A program made the translations under genes and the position numbers. 64,000 bases of DNA, from positions 57,356 to 121,355 of the forward strand of contig JAFUXB010000005.1 in the NCBI GenBank assembly GCA_017477255.1, in the 5' to 3' direction. Of the stretch, positions 17,602 through 26,666 are shown piece by piece; position 1 is the first letter of the stretch, and every line of letters begins with the position of its first letter. Origin of the DNA: Bacilli bacterium (lineage in GTDB: Bacteria > Bacillota_I > Bacilli_A > RFN20 > CAG-826). A model generated the notes under the pieces. That model saw nothing but the letters and a program-made list of their open reading frames with translations, ran no database searches and had not been told where the DNA came from.

Positions 17602-19581
17602 TTATTGAGCTTTATTTGGTTGATAAACTCCATAAGCAATATTGTAGTTAGTTGCGAATGGTAAATTAGTTCTAGCTACAATAAAGAAATCTTCTGACAT
17701 AACAGGTGGAACATATGAAACATTTCTATTTTCTTTCCAATATTGTTCTAAAGGAATACCAGTAATATGAGATGCATTATATGTTGATGCAGTAACGTTT
17801 TGGAAGAATTGAATTCCAAGATTCATTTTTGATAAACCAAGATTAAATACATCGACTAAATATTTTAATTGTTCTTCACTTACTGAATAGAAAGAATTGA
17901 TGTAATCGGCGAATTCATAAGTTTTTGTATCTCCATCTAATCCATTAAAGATTAATTTAACTTGTCCTGCTTTTTGTGGATCTACATAGTTTCCAGCATA
18001 TCTAGGAACGTGGCACCATTTTGAGTAAATATTTGCAAATTGGTTATAAGATCCAGTTGGATAACTGAATGACATATTTAAATCAGTCCATTCTAAAGTT
18101 AAATCATAAACACTGTGTTCACTTTCAGCATTTCCATAGAATGCGGTTGATTTTAAGACTTTAGTTTTAATTCCAAATTTTTCAAGTTGAGCTGCTGTAG
18201 CTTCTGCTGCAGTTGAAGAAATATCGTGACTTGATGGAGCACCTAAAGTTAATGAGACTTCATTATCACCGATGTACCATCTTCCATCTCTTTTACTCCA
18301 ACCAGCTTCATTTAATAAAGATTCAGCTTTTGCAGTATTATTTTCATATTTTGGTAATTCTTCAAAGTGTTCTTTACTCATATATCTTTCTGCTTCACTA
18401 GCTGCCATACCAATTAAAGGATAATAGCTTGTAGTTGCATATGGGTTAGCACTAAGTCTAATTTCATCTCTATCAAAGATATATTGGAAAGCTTCTCTTA
18501 CTTTTTCTGTAAAGATTGGTTTTTCTAAGTTAAATGTAAGTCCAATTGAACCTGGATCATACATTTTTAAATTAAGTAAGTCTTCATTTGAAGCAAGCAT
18601 TCCTTCTAAAGTATCTTGTTGAATAAAGCCATCATAATATGTTACATATCCATTTGTAATTAATGAATAAGTTTGATTTAAGTCATTGGATGAATATAAT
18701 TTAATTTTTTCAAATCCAATATTTTTAGCATTCCAGTAATATTCATTCTTAGTTAATAAGATTTGAGTTGCTGAGAATGTATCAAGTTTAAATGGCCCAG
18801 TTGCAATATACCAAGATGGTGAATATTGGAAGAAATTGTTTTTAATAACGTTCATTTTGACGATTTGTTGATCAGTTGACCATCTATTAAAAGCACCCCA
18901 TTGATTTTGATTTGTATTAATTGGTGATGCCATAACAATTTCATAGAAAGGATCAATATATGAATTAAAGACATCATATTTGATAGTTCCACATTTATCT
19001 TGAGCAAGTAATAATTCTTTAACTGCATTGACTGGTTCTTTTAAAGGATTCCAAACAAATTCAACAGTTTTATCATCAACTGCTTTAACAGCTGCCATAT
19101 AGTTTGATGATGTTGGGTGAATCATGTAGTAATAAGACCAAACGTCTTTAGCAATAAAGTCTTCACCATTTTGCCATTTAGCTTCTGGTCTAATTTTTAC
19201 TCTAGAAACTGTGACTTTATTTTTTCCTTCACTTATATAATAATCATAAGCATCTTGACCCATTACATCGATATAATCTGACATAGGAGCTTCAAAATGA
19301 GTTGGCATTTCAGCTGCTAATTGACAGAAAATTTCATCTGTTGATCTAACGTATCTATAAAGTCCTTCTACTACGAAATAGTTAAAAGCTTCACAACTTG
19401 TATTACTATCATAGTGATTAACTAAACCACTTGAAGTCCAGCTTGTAACCATTGCAAAAGAATTATCTTTATTTTTTCCTGCTATTGATGAACCACCATT
19501 TCCACCTGGTCCACCACAAGAAACGCCTAAGCTAACGACTCCAAGAAGACTAAATAATAAAGGTTTTAATTTGAATTTCAT
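17602..19581 (-). CDS. Family 5 extracellular solute-binding lipoprotein of the Opp-type transporter
   Basis: A 659-residue lipoprotein (lipobox GVSC, Cys22), longer than many OppA proteins. The SBP_bac_5 pattern is clear: VEGLYRYV, the WQNGEDFIAKDVWSYYYM block, a YWNAKNIGFEKIKL segment and FQYIFDRDEIR. It captures the substrate for the four membrane and ATPase genes downstream. AGGGGG precedes the ATG. Because GH32 genes flank the transporter on both sides, an oligosaccharide ligand is more likely than a peptide, but nothing in the sequence proves it. Confidence 0.88.
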   Translation of the reverse strand: MKFKLKPLLFSLLGVVSLGVSCGGPGGNGGSSIAGKNKDNSFAMVTSWTSSGLVNHYDSNTSCEAFNYFVVEGLYRYVRSTDEIFCQLAAEMPTHFEAPMSDYIDVMGQDAYDYYISEGKNKVTVSRVKIRPEAKWQNGEDFIAKDVWSYYYMIHPTSSNYMAAVKAVDDKTVEFVWNPLKEPVNAVKELLLAQDKCGTIKYDVFNSYIDPFYEIVMASPINTNQNQWGAFNRWSTDQQIVKMNVIKNNFFQYSPSWYIATGPFKLDTFSATQILLTKNEYYWNAKNIGFEKIKLYSSNDLNQTYSLITNGYVTYYDGFIQQDTLEGMLASNEDLLNLKMYDPGSIGLTFNLEKPIFTEKVREAFQYIFDRDEIRLSANPYATTSYYPLIGMAASEAERYMSKEHFEELPKYENNTAKAESLLNEAGWSKRDGRWYIGDNEVSLTLGAPSSHDISSTAAEATAAQLEKFGIKTKVLKSTAFYGNAESEHSVYDLTLEWTDLNMSFSYPTGSYNQFANIYSKWCHVPRYAGNYVDPQKAGQVKLIFNGLDGDTKTYEFADYINSFYSVSEEQLKYLVDVFNLGLSKMNLGIQFFQNVTASTYNASHITGIPLEQYWKENRNVSYVPPVMSEDFFIVARTNLPFATNYNIAYGVYQPNKAQ

Positions 19582-19591
19582 ATATTACCCC

Positions 19592-21589
19592 CTAAAAATA
19601 TACATTTTGACTGCTTGCTAATTTATAAACAGTTAAATTACTTAATTTATTATCATTTGCTTTAATAGATAAATTCTTAATTAAATTTGTTAAACATCCA
19701 TAAGAACTTAAAACTCTATTGTGATTTACATCAACATCAATAAAGTCATTATCTAATAAAACAGTAAATGAATATTTGTTGTCACTTGCTAATCTAAGTT
19801 CATTTGAGACTTTATAATCATCAGCTAAATTTTTAATAACAACATATTTTTTATTAACTCTATTTTCTACTCCAATAAAGAATTTATCGCTATTATGTTC
19901 GATTACAATTCCTGCATCTTCATTATTTAAAACTTCTACATCAAAAGTAATCATGTTACGATCAAGTTTAAGCACTGAATCGACATTATTTGTGAATTCT
20001 TTATTAAATTTTTCAAGTTGTCCTTTGTTTAAAAGTCTTAATAATTCTTCATCGAGTCTACTAGATAGAGTGCCATCACTATCTACAAAAACTTCATGAG
20101 GAATATTTAAATATCCACCCCAAACTGAAGTATTATATTGATAATTTAACCAGCCATAAGCATAAAATTTATCACCTACTTCATTTAATTGAGCAGCATG
20201 TAAATCTTCTCCATCAAGATATCTTTCTTCTTTTTCTTCCCAGTTTACATTTTGTGGTAAGGTATTTTCATCACCCATTCTATAAGCAAATTTACCTACA
20301 TTTCCTTTAGTTCCTGTTCCAACCACACTATAGAAAATGTACCATCTATTACCAATGTGTTTAATTTGAGGACATTCAGGATCTCCTCTTCCTGTAAAAT
20401 TAACTAATTTATAACCAGTAGTTGAGAATTTACCTTGTCCATTTCCTATATATAAGGTAAGGTATTTAGTTCCTTTTGCTCCTGCACTAGTTAAATAATT
20501 CATTGTAACTGTGTAATAAGAATCAGTTCCTTTATCATAAATCATATCTGGATCTCTTCCACTTATTACATCAGTGTCATAATATGCAGCATATTGATAT
20601 TTAAATAAATCATCTTCAGGATCAATATAAGGAATAAGTCCATTTTTCCAAGTAACTAAATCTTCACTAACTGATGTAGTTGTATGATTTCCCATACCCA
20701 TTGATGAACGATATTTTCCTTCTTTATCTTTAAAAACATTTAAAACAAAATATAAATCTTGTTCAGGTCTAGCACTATCATCCATATTAATTTCAACTGG
20801 AGAATAATGTAAAAAATCAGATGAAACATCTAACATTGATCTAAATCTGTCATATTTTTCACCCTTTTGATTACCAGTTGATAAATAATACATATGCATC
20901 TTTTTAGATTCAAAATCATAGAAAGGATGAACGTCTCCATAATATCCATCACAAGCATTATGAAGTTCTAATTCTTTTCTTAAAGTAAAGTCAATTTCTG
21001 GATTAATTGATACAAGTGAGTCACCACTAATTTCAAAATAAACGTTATCGTTTTCATTTAAATCTACTACTTTTTCAACGTAAATCCCTGCAGAACCCAC
21101 TTCTTTTTCAAAAATTACATCATCATTAACATAAATTTTTAACAAAGAAAATGTTCCTTCTTTTAAAAATGCACTTGTTGAAATTTTTGCTTTTCCTGTA
21201 ACAGGAGATAAGAAACAACGAGTAGCAAAAATTTTATCTGTAGACTTTAATAAATCATTTTCAATATAACTTTCTTTAAAATTAAATTTCTTATTTTCAA
21301 AAGTCATTTGGAAATAATTTCCTTCTTCTTTTGCTAAATAATAGAAATGATTATATCCTTGAACTTCATTTCCGATATAGCCATCACTAGCTCTATAAGT
21401 AACTAAACCACTTTTAACATTAGATTTTAAATGGACAAAATTATAAATATCTTTATAAGAAATCATATCTTTTTTATCATCCTCTTTATGATCATCAGGA
21501 ATTTCTGGTTCAGGTGTATTTGGTTTATTGCAACCAAAAGCAAATAACGAACATAAAATTAAAGCAGGTATTTTAAATTTATTTTTCAT
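19592..21589 (-). CDS. GH32-family lipoprotein (fructan hydrolase-like)
   Basis: A 665-residue lipoprotein (FGC, Cys20), third of the membrane-anchored GH32 set. It has the same N-terminal beta-domain (EVQGYNHFYY), the propeller and a C-terminal sandwich. Catalytic residues are Asp219 in YYGDVHPFYD, Arg345-Asp346 in SGRDP (here the canonical RDP) and Glu404-Cys405 in DPEC. An AGGAGGG site precedes the ATG. The start overlaps the small membrane-protein gene by 11 bp, indicating coupled translation. It is probably an exo- or endo-acting fructofuranosidase working outside the cell. Confidence 0.8.
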   Translation of the reverse strand: MKNKFKIPALILCSLFAFGCNKPNTPEPEIPDDHKEDDKKDMISYKDIYNFVHLKSNVKSGLVTYRASDGYIGNEVQGYNHFYYLAKEEGNYFQMTFENKKFNFKESYIENDLLKSTDKIFATRCFLSPVTGKAKISTSAFLKEGTFSLLKIYVNDDVIFEKEVGSAGIYVEKVVDLNENDNVYFEISGDSLVSINPEIDFTLRKELELHNACDGYYGDVHPFYDFESKKMHMYYLSTGNQKGEKYDRFRSMLDVSSDFLHYSPVEINMDDSARPEQDLYFVLNVFKDKEGKYRSSMGMGNHTTTSVSEDLVTWKNGLIPYIDPEDDLFKYQYAAYYDTDVISGRDPDMIYDKGTDSYYTVTMNYLTSAGAKGTKYLTLYIGNGQGKFSTTGYKLVNFTGRGDPECPQIKHIGNRWYIFYSVVGTGTKGNVGKFAYRMGDENTLPQNVNWEEKEERYLDGEDLHAAQLNEVGDKFYAYGWLNYQYNTSVWGGYLNIPHEVFVDSDGTLSSRLDEELLRLLNKGQLEKFNKEFTNNVDSVLKLDRNMITFDVEVLNNEDAGIVIEHNSDKFFIGVENRVNKKYVVIKNLADDYKVSNELRLASDNKYSFTVLLDNDFIDVDVNHNRVLSSYGCLTNLIKNLSIKANDNKLSNLTVYKLASSQNVYF

Positions 21590-21770
21590 TATTAATATCC
21601 CTCCTAATTTTTATAATTCCAAAAATAATTACGATAGCCATCAAAATCGCTGTAAAAATAGTGATATAAAATTCTGCACTATTAAATTGCACGATAAAAA
21701 GCATAACAATGGAAATAATAAATATTACCATCGCTAATTTAATAAATATGGATTTATTGCTTTTATTCAT
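21579..21770 (-). CDS. Small two-helix membrane protein in the GH32 operon
   Basis: A 63-residue protein with two hydrophobic helices (about 10-28 and 33-53) and a basic C-terminal end (KIRRDINNEK). I do not recognise a family. It is probably real: AAGGAG sits 7 bp before its ATG, it overlaps the upstream GH32 gene by 8 bp and the downstream GH32 gene by 11 bp, all in one transcript. A role in assembling or retaining the lipoprotein enzymes or transporter is possible but unproven. Confidence 0.65.
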   Translation of the reverse strand: MNKSNKSIFIKLAMVIFIISIVMLFIVQFNSAEFYITIFTAILMAIVIIFGIIKIRRDINNEK

Positions 21771-23196
21771 GTAACTCCTTTACTTTTAAATCTTTAAACT
21801 CAACACCAGTATTTAAGGCATAGAGTCCAAATTTTCCTTCTTTTGTATCAAACATTCTTGAACTCATTGCTACTTCATCATTTATATAAACTTCTAAAAC
21901 TGATCCTTTAATAATTGCAAGTAATGTATTTTCTTCACCAACTTTTAAATTCAAATAACGTTCTGTATCAGCTTCCATTGGTAAATTGCCATCTCTTCTA
22001 GGCCACATATCCATTGCAACACGATTAAATCTTGGTTCAATTTTAATTTTATAGAAGTTATCTCCGTTATTGAAATAACGAAGTAACACACCAAAATCGC
22101 CCTTGTAATCGTTAATTTTGAACTTAACTTCTAATTTACACATTTGTGGAAGTTCGTTAAATTCAATTTGACTAAGTCCTTCTTCTCCAATAACAAATTT
22201 ATTCTCTTTAACTTCTACTTTTCCTAATCTATGTGTTTCTTTTATTTCATAATCTTTAGTAAAAGCATTTCTAATTTCTTCTGGACATCTAACTACTAAT
22301 TCACCATTTTCTTTTTGAATTATTTCGTGAGGAATAATATTTCCACCCCATTGCCAGAAATCATGATCTTTTTCAAAGTTTTTAATTGGATTCCAACCAA
22401 ATAAAATTCTTCTTCCTTTATCATCTAAATAACTTTTAGCTGCATAGAAAGCATGACCATCAAATGTATTTACCATTGGAGAAATCCATGGTCCATTTAT
22501 TGATTTTGACATTCTGTATGTAGTTGCAATTTTATCGGTAAATTCACTAAAAATTAAATAATACCAATCACCCATTTTAAATAAATCAGGGCATTCATGA
22601 GTAAAATATGCATGAGGATAATAGAATGGTTCTTTTTGAAGATCCCACTTAACTAAATCTTTACTATAAGCTACAAGTGTAACTCCTTTTGAAGTTGTGT
22701 GATTCTGATTTTTTAAACGAGCTGCAATTAACATTCCATATTCTTTTCTTTCTTCATCAAAATATACAAATGGATCTCTAAAATCATGCATTTCAAGATA
22801 ACTTGGAGCTTCAAAAACAAATGATTTATCTTTTTCCCAATGAAGCAAATCTTTCGATGTAGCCTTTAATATTTTTTGTTCAGGTAAGCCTTGTCTTCTT
22901 AAATGAGGATTGTGTCCTGTATAAAAAATGACATATTCATCATTGTGTTTAATTATTGAACCAGTAAAAACATATAAATCTTGTTCTTCTTTTGTTCCTC
23001 TAAGTAAAACAGGTCCATGATCTACATAATTAACTAAATCTTTTGTAGTTAATAAGCACCATGGACATCCCTCTCCACAATTTTCCCAGTCACGGTAATC
23101 TCTTAGATAAAATAACTTAAATTCTCCGTTTTCAAAAAAAGGTATAACGTCAGCACATACTGATTTTTCTGGTGAACGGTAGTAAACTTCTTTCAT
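21763..23196 (-). CDS. Cytosolic GH32-family beta-fructofuranosidase-like enzyme
   Basis: A 477-residue GH32 protein without a signal peptide, so it should act on imported oligosaccharide. The propeller and C-terminal sandwich are compact. Catalytic residues are Asp16 in CADVIPFF (replacing the NDPN box), Arg140-Asp141 in FRDP and Glu201-Cys202 in HECP. It belongs to the branch of GH32 that lacks WMNDPNG. First gene of the ~16.5-kb minus operon; AGAGG precedes the ATG, and LacI-type operators lie just upstream. Hydrolysis of beta-fructosides to a free ketose is expected. Confidence 0.85.
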   Translation of the reverse strand: MKEVYYRSPEKSVCADVIPFFENGEFKLFYLRDYRDWENCGEGCPWCLLTTKDLVNYVDHGPVLLRGTKEEQDLYVFTGSIIKHNDEYVIFYTGHNPHLRRQGLPEQKILKATSKDLLHWEKDKSFVFEAPSYLEMHDFRDPFVYFDEERKEYGMLIAARLKNQNHTTSKGVTLVAYSKDLVKWDLQKEPFYYPHAYFTHECPDLFKMGDWYYLIFSEFTDKIATTYRMSKSINGPWISPMVNTFDGHAFYAAKSYLDDKGRRILFGWNPIKNFEKDHDFWQWGGNIIPHEIIQKENGELVVRCPEEIRNAFTKDYEIKETHRLGKVEVKENKFVIGEEGLSQIEFNELPQMCKLEVKFKINDYKGDFGVLLRYFNNGDNFYKIKIEPRFNRVAMDMWPRRDGNLPMEADTERYLNLKVGEENTLLAIIKGSVLEVYINDEVAMSSRMFDTKEGKFGLYALNTGVEFKDLKVKELHE

Positions 23197-23211
23197 AATT
23201 CCCTCTTATTC

Positions 23212-23225
23212 TGCAATCGTTTGCA
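23212..23225. promoter_or_regulatory. LacI-type operator between the GH32 operon and lacI
   Basis: TGCAATCGTTTGCA fits the LacI/GalR half-site scheme TGnAAnCGnTTnCA at every fixed position. It sits 15 bp before the ATG of the first GH32 gene, where a bound repressor would block the message start. The likely ligand protein is the divergent LacI-family gene at 23438. Confidence 0.75.
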
Positions 23226-23290
23226 TAAAGTATAAAAATAAAGAATTTTTCTGTTACGTTACATAAATCTCAAATTCTTTTCTTGATTAT

Positions 23291-23319
23291 ATTATTTATT
23301 AAAATATTTTTAGTGTCAA
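23291..23319 (-). promoter_or_regulatory. Candidate promoter of the GH32 operon
   Basis: On the minus strand TTGACA (23314-23319) is followed after 17 bp by AATAAT (23291-23296). It lies between the two LacI-type operators. Confidence 0.5.
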
Positions 23320-23328
23320 ACTTATTTT

Positions 23329-23342
23329 GTAAATCGTTTGCA
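23329..23342. promoter_or_regulatory. Second LacI-type operator
   Basis: GTAAATCGTTTGCA shares the right half (CGTTTGCA) with the operator at 23212 and has a weaker left half. The two are 117 bp apart, a spacing compatible with looping or with separate control of each promoter. Confidence 0.55.
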
Positions 23343-23369
23343 TAAAAATGAAAAAATAGCAAAAATAAC

Positions 23370-23384
23370 TTCGATTATATCGAA
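23370..23384. promoter_or_regulatory. Inverted repeat upstream of lacI
   Basis: TTCGAT-TAT-ATCGAA, 6-bp arms with a 3-bp centre, 54 bp before the lacI start. Not a LacI-type site; possibly a second regulator's operator. Confidence 0.3.
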
Positions 23385-23423
23385 ATTATTATTTTTAACG
23401 TTAATAAAAAATATTAAATGTGT

Positions 23424-23429
23424 TAATAT
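23424..23429 (+). promoter_or_regulatory. -10 box of lacI; leaderless start
   Basis: TAATAT is followed by 8 nt and then ATG, with no Shine-Dalgarno sequence. The spacing matches the other leaderless starts in this window. Confidence 0.45.
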
Positions 23430-23437
23430 AAAAACAT

Positions 23438-24421
23438 ATGGCGACTATAAAAGACGTTGCAAAAAAAGCAAATGTTTCTCCTTCTACAGTTTCTAGAGTT
23501 TTTTCTCGTCCAGAATTAATTAGTGAAAAAGTAAGAAGGAAAGTAATTAAAACTGCAAATGAGCTTAATTATATTTTGGATTCTCGTGGAAGAAATTTAA
23601 AACTAAATATTAAAGATACTTGTGGAGTTATTATTAGTGATTCTGAAAACCCATTCTATTTAAAAGTAATTCATGAAATGAGTAAACTCCCAGCATATAA
23701 AGATAAAAAAACTTTTATTATGTTTTCAGAAGAAAAAAGTGATCTTGAATATTCTAGTATTATTTCTTTACTTTCTTCAAATGTAGATACAGTCTTTTTT
23801 ACACCTACAGATGATGCAAATCCAAAAATTGAAGAAATATTTAAACAAAATAATGTTTCTGCACTTCAACTTTATAGAAATAAATTTGATTCATTAGATT
23901 CTTTAATTATTGATGACTGTTATGGAGCATATTTAGCGACAAAAACACTTATTGAAAACGGTCACACAAATATTATTTTGTTTGATATTGATATTTCTAT
24001 TCCTACTGGACGTCCAGAAGGTTATAAAAAGGCTTTTAAAGAATTTGGGCTAAAAGTTAAAAGTTCAAATATAGTAAAAATTAGATTTGACCAAAATTTT
24101 GAAGAAATTATATATAAAGCAATAAAAGATATAAAACCTACAGCAATTATTACTACAGGTAACGCAATGACTCATATAGCTTATAAATTATTTAAAGAAA
24201 ATGATATTAGAGTATATGATGATATTTCATTAATTGCTTACGATGATATTGATATGGCTAAATATTTAGGATTAACAGTTATTTCTCACCCTTATGAAGA
24301 AATTGCTAGTAAAGCCTTAGAAATAATTAATGAAAGAAAAGAAAACCCTGATAAAGAACCAATACATCAAACTATTAAACCATTTATCATATTAAGAAAT
24401 TCAGTTAAAAAACTAAATTAA
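23438..24421 (+). CDS. LacI/GalR-family transcriptional regulator
   Basis: A 327-residue regulator of normal family length. The N-terminal helix-turn-helix and hinge are textbook: IKDVAKKANVSPSTVSRVF followed by a LNYILDSRGRNLK hinge region. A periplasmic-binding-protein-like effector domain follows (GVIISDSENPFY, PTGRPEGYKKAF, LIAYDDIDMA). It is divergent from the GH32 operon with two matching operators between, so it most likely represses that operon until a sugar binds. It is co-directional with the FGGY kinase (10-bp gap), forming a regulator-kinase pair. Confidence 0.93.
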   Translation: MATIKDVAKKANVSPSTVSRVFSRPELISEKVRRKVIKTANELNYILDSRGRNLKLNIKDTCGVIISDSENPFYLKVIHEMSKLPAYKDKKTFIMFSEEKSDLEYSSIISLLSSNVDTVFFTPTDDANPKIEEIFKQNNVSALQLYRNKFDSLDSLIIDDCYGAYLATKTLIENGHTNIILFDIDISIPTGRPEGYKKAFKEFGLKVKSSNIVKIRFDQNFEEIIYKAIKDIKPTAIITTGNAMTHIAYKLFKENDIRVYDDISLIAYDDIDMAKYLGLTVISHPYEEIASKALEIINERKENPDKEPIHQTIKPFIILRNSVKKLN

Positions 24422-24431
24422 AGGAAAAATT

Positions 24432-25886
24432 ATGAATTACATTGGAATTGATTTAGGAACGAGTTCAGTTAAAGTTCTTCTCGTAAATAAAAAAGGTAAA
24501 ATTTTATTTTCCGATACTGAATATTATAGTGTAAGCACTCCTCATTTAAATTGGAGTGAACAAGATCCATCTTTATGGTGGGAAGCAACTAAAAAAATAA
24601 TTAAAAAAATAACATCAAAATTTAATCCTTCTTTAATTAAAGGGATTTCTTTTGGTGGTCAAATGCACGGACTTGTTGCTTTAGATAAAAATAATAATGT
24701 AATTAGACCATGTATTTTATGGAATGATGGAAGAACAGAAAAAGAGACTAAATATTTAAATGAAATTATTGGAAAAGATGTTTTAGTTAAAGAAACAGGT
24801 AACTTTGCTTTTGCTGGTTTTACTCTTCCTAAAATTTTATGGATGAAAGAAAATGAACCAAATTTATTCAAAGAAATTAACATGATTCTTCTTCCAAAAG
24901 ATTATTTAGTATTTAAATTTACAAATAAATTTTCAACTGATTATTCTGATGCAGCTGGCACTTTATTACTTGATGTTAAACATAAAAAATGGAGTAAAAA
25001 AATGTGTGAAATCGCAGGAATTTCAGAAAAAACCCTGCCAATCCTGCATGAAAGTTATGATTTTGTAGGTTTTATTAATGAAGATGTTGCTTATGAACTA
25101 CATCTAGATCCATCTACTAAAATATTTGCAGGAGCTGGAGATAATGCGGCTGCAGCTATTGGAACTGGATGTGTTGAAGCTGGAAAATGCAATATTTCTT
25201 TAGGTACAAGTGGCACCATTTTTGTTCCTACAAATAATTTTATATGTGATAAAAATGTAGCTTTACATTCATTTAATCATGCAAATGGTTCTTATCATTT
25301 AATGGGTTGTATTTTAACTGCAGCTAGTGCAAATGGGTGGTGGATAAAATCAATTTTAAATTCAAAATTTAGTAAAGAATATGATATCGATGAAAATGAA
25401 CTGGGTTTAAACAATGTTTATTTTGCACCTTATTTAAATGGTGAAAGATGTCCATATAATGATGTAAATGTAAGAGGAGCATTTATTGGTTTATCAAGTC
25501 AAACAAGTAAAAAAGATATGAATTTATCGATATTAGAGGGTGTAACTTTTGCTTTAAAAGATTGTTATGAATTAATGAAAAATAAAGGTGCTCAAATTAA
25601 CGCAATAACTTTATGTGGTGGTGGTTCTAGAATTAAAATATGGCCAAAAATTATTGCTAACGTATTTGGTTTACCAGTTATCTTTGTTAAAACTGAACAA
25701 GGCCCTGCTTATGGCGCTGCAATTCTTGCAATGGTTGGAAATAGTGAATATAAAGATGTAAAAGAAGCAACAGATAATATTGTTCAATACACTTCTACTA
25801 TTCTTCCAAACAATGAAATTACAAATAGATATTCAAAGCAATATTTAAGATACAAAAAACTTTATAAAATGCTTAAAGATTTCTAA
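24432..25886 (+). CDS. xylB: FGGY-family carbohydrate kinase, xylulokinase-like
   Basis: A 484-residue kinase. The N-terminal phosphate-binding IGIDLGTSSVKV, the XylB-type GGQMHGLV loop, ILWNDGRT, the catalytic region DAAGTLLLDV, GAGDNAAAAIG and the C-terminal CGGGSRIKIWPKIIANV follow xylulokinase order closely. It would phosphorylate a ketose (D-xylulose in characterised XylBs). It follows lacI with an AAGGAAA ribosome site and faces the GH32 operon. A classical fructokinase is not present, so either fructose is handled elsewhere or the kinase has a different ketose as substrate. The gene name is by similarity only. Confidence 0.82.
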   Translation: MNYIGIDLGTSSVKVLLVNKKGKILFSDTEYYSVSTPHLNWSEQDPSLWWEATKKIIKKITSKFNPSLIKGISFGGQMHGLVALDKNNNVIRPCILWNDGRTEKETKYLNEIIGKDVLVKETGNFAFAGFTLPKILWMKENEPNLFKEINMILLPKDYLVFKFTNKFSTDYSDAAGTLLLDVKHKKWSKKMCEIAGISEKTLPILHESYDFVGFINEDVAYELHLDPSTKIFAGAGDNAAAAIGTGCVEAGKCNISLGTSGTIFVPTNNFICDKNVALHSFNHANGSYHLMGCILTAASANGWWIKSILNSKFSKEYDIDENELGLNNVYFAPYLNGERCPYNDVNVRGAFIGLSSQTSKKDMNLSILEGVTFALKDCYELMKNKGAQINAITLCGGGSRIKIWPKIIANVFGLPVIFVKTEQGPAYGAAILAMVGNSEYKDVKEATDNIVQYTSTILPNNEITNRYSKQYLRYKKLYKMLKDF

Positions 25887-25914
25887 AAACCCTTCAAAAC
25901 CCCACTCTTTTTTA
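25885..25914 (+). repeat. Dispersed ~30-bp intergenic element, copy 3
   Basis: AAAAACCCTTCAAAACCCCA then CTCTTTTTT, starting within the kinase stop codon. It diverges from the consensus at a few positions but keeps the A-run, CCCT, C-A-C-T and T-run order. Confidence 0.5.
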
Positions 25915-25979
25915 TAAATACGCAAATTTTAACATATTTTTTCAAAGCCTTATTAATTGAAATAAACTATATATTTATA

Positions 25980-25985
25980 TAGAAT
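25980..25985 (+). promoter_or_regulatory. -10-like box of hypB copy 2; leaderless start
   Basis: TAGAAT, then 9 nt, then ATG. There is no ribosome binding site. Confidence 0.35.
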
Positions 25986-25994
25986 AAAATAACT

Positions 25995-26660
25995 ATGGAA
26001 CAAAAAATTATTCAAGTAAAAGAAAACATATTAGAAGAGAACTCTACTAGAGCTGCTACTTTAAGAAAAATATTAAAAGAAAAAAATATATTTTTTATTA
26101 ATGTTATGGCTTCTCCTGGAGCAGGTAAAACCACTCTTTTAATTAACTTAATAAATAAACTTAAAAATGAATTTAATATTGGTGTTATGGAAGCCGATAT
26201 CGATGGTGATGTAGATGCTTATAGAATAACTGATCAAACTGGTGTTAAATCAATTCAAATTCATACTAGTGGAGCATGTCATTTAACTGCTCAAATGACT
26301 CATGATGCAATTAATGAATTTGATATTGATGGATTAGATCTATTATTTTTAGAAAATGTTGGTAATTTAGTATGTCCTGCTGAATTTGATACAGGAAGTA
26401 ATATAAATATGATGCTTTTATCATGTCCTGAAGGTCATGATAAACCTTTAAAATACCCACTAATGTTTGAAGTAAGTAAAATTGCTGTTATTACTAAAAT
26501 TGAAACTGCTTCTATTTTTGATTTTGATTTAGAAGAGTGTAAGAAAAATATCTTAAAAAGAAATAAAGATGCAAAAATATTTGTTACAAGCGCATTAAAA
26601 GATTTAGGCGTTGATGAACTTGCAAATTATATAAAAGAATTAGTTAAAAATAATAAATAA
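25995..26660 (+). CDS. HypB-like nickel GTPase, copy 2, with altered guanine-specificity motif
   Basis: A 221-residue paralogue of the hypB at 5753, similar throughout: P-loop SPGAGKTT, the Cys-His metal site in SGACHLT, and ENVGNLVCPAEFDTG are intact. The NKxD motif that gives GTP specificity is changed to TKIE, and the SAK motif is also weakened (TSALKD). It may therefore bind another nucleotide, or act as a partner or regulator of the canonical HypB. It stands alone, without hypA, between the kinase and a convergent membrane-protein gene, and is bounded on both sides by copies of the dispersed repeat. Confidence 0.85.
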   Translation: MEQKIIQVKENILEENSTRAATLRKILKEKNIFFINVMASPGAGKTTLLINLINKLKNEFNIGVMEADIDGDVDAYRITDQTGVKSIQIHTSGACHLTAQMTHDAINEFDIDGLDLLFLENVGNLVCPAEFDTGSNINMMLLSCPEGHDKPLKYPLMFEVSKIAVITKIETASIFDFDLEECKKNILKRNKDAKIFVTSALKDLGVDELANYIKELVKNNK

Positions 26661-26666
26661 TTACTC

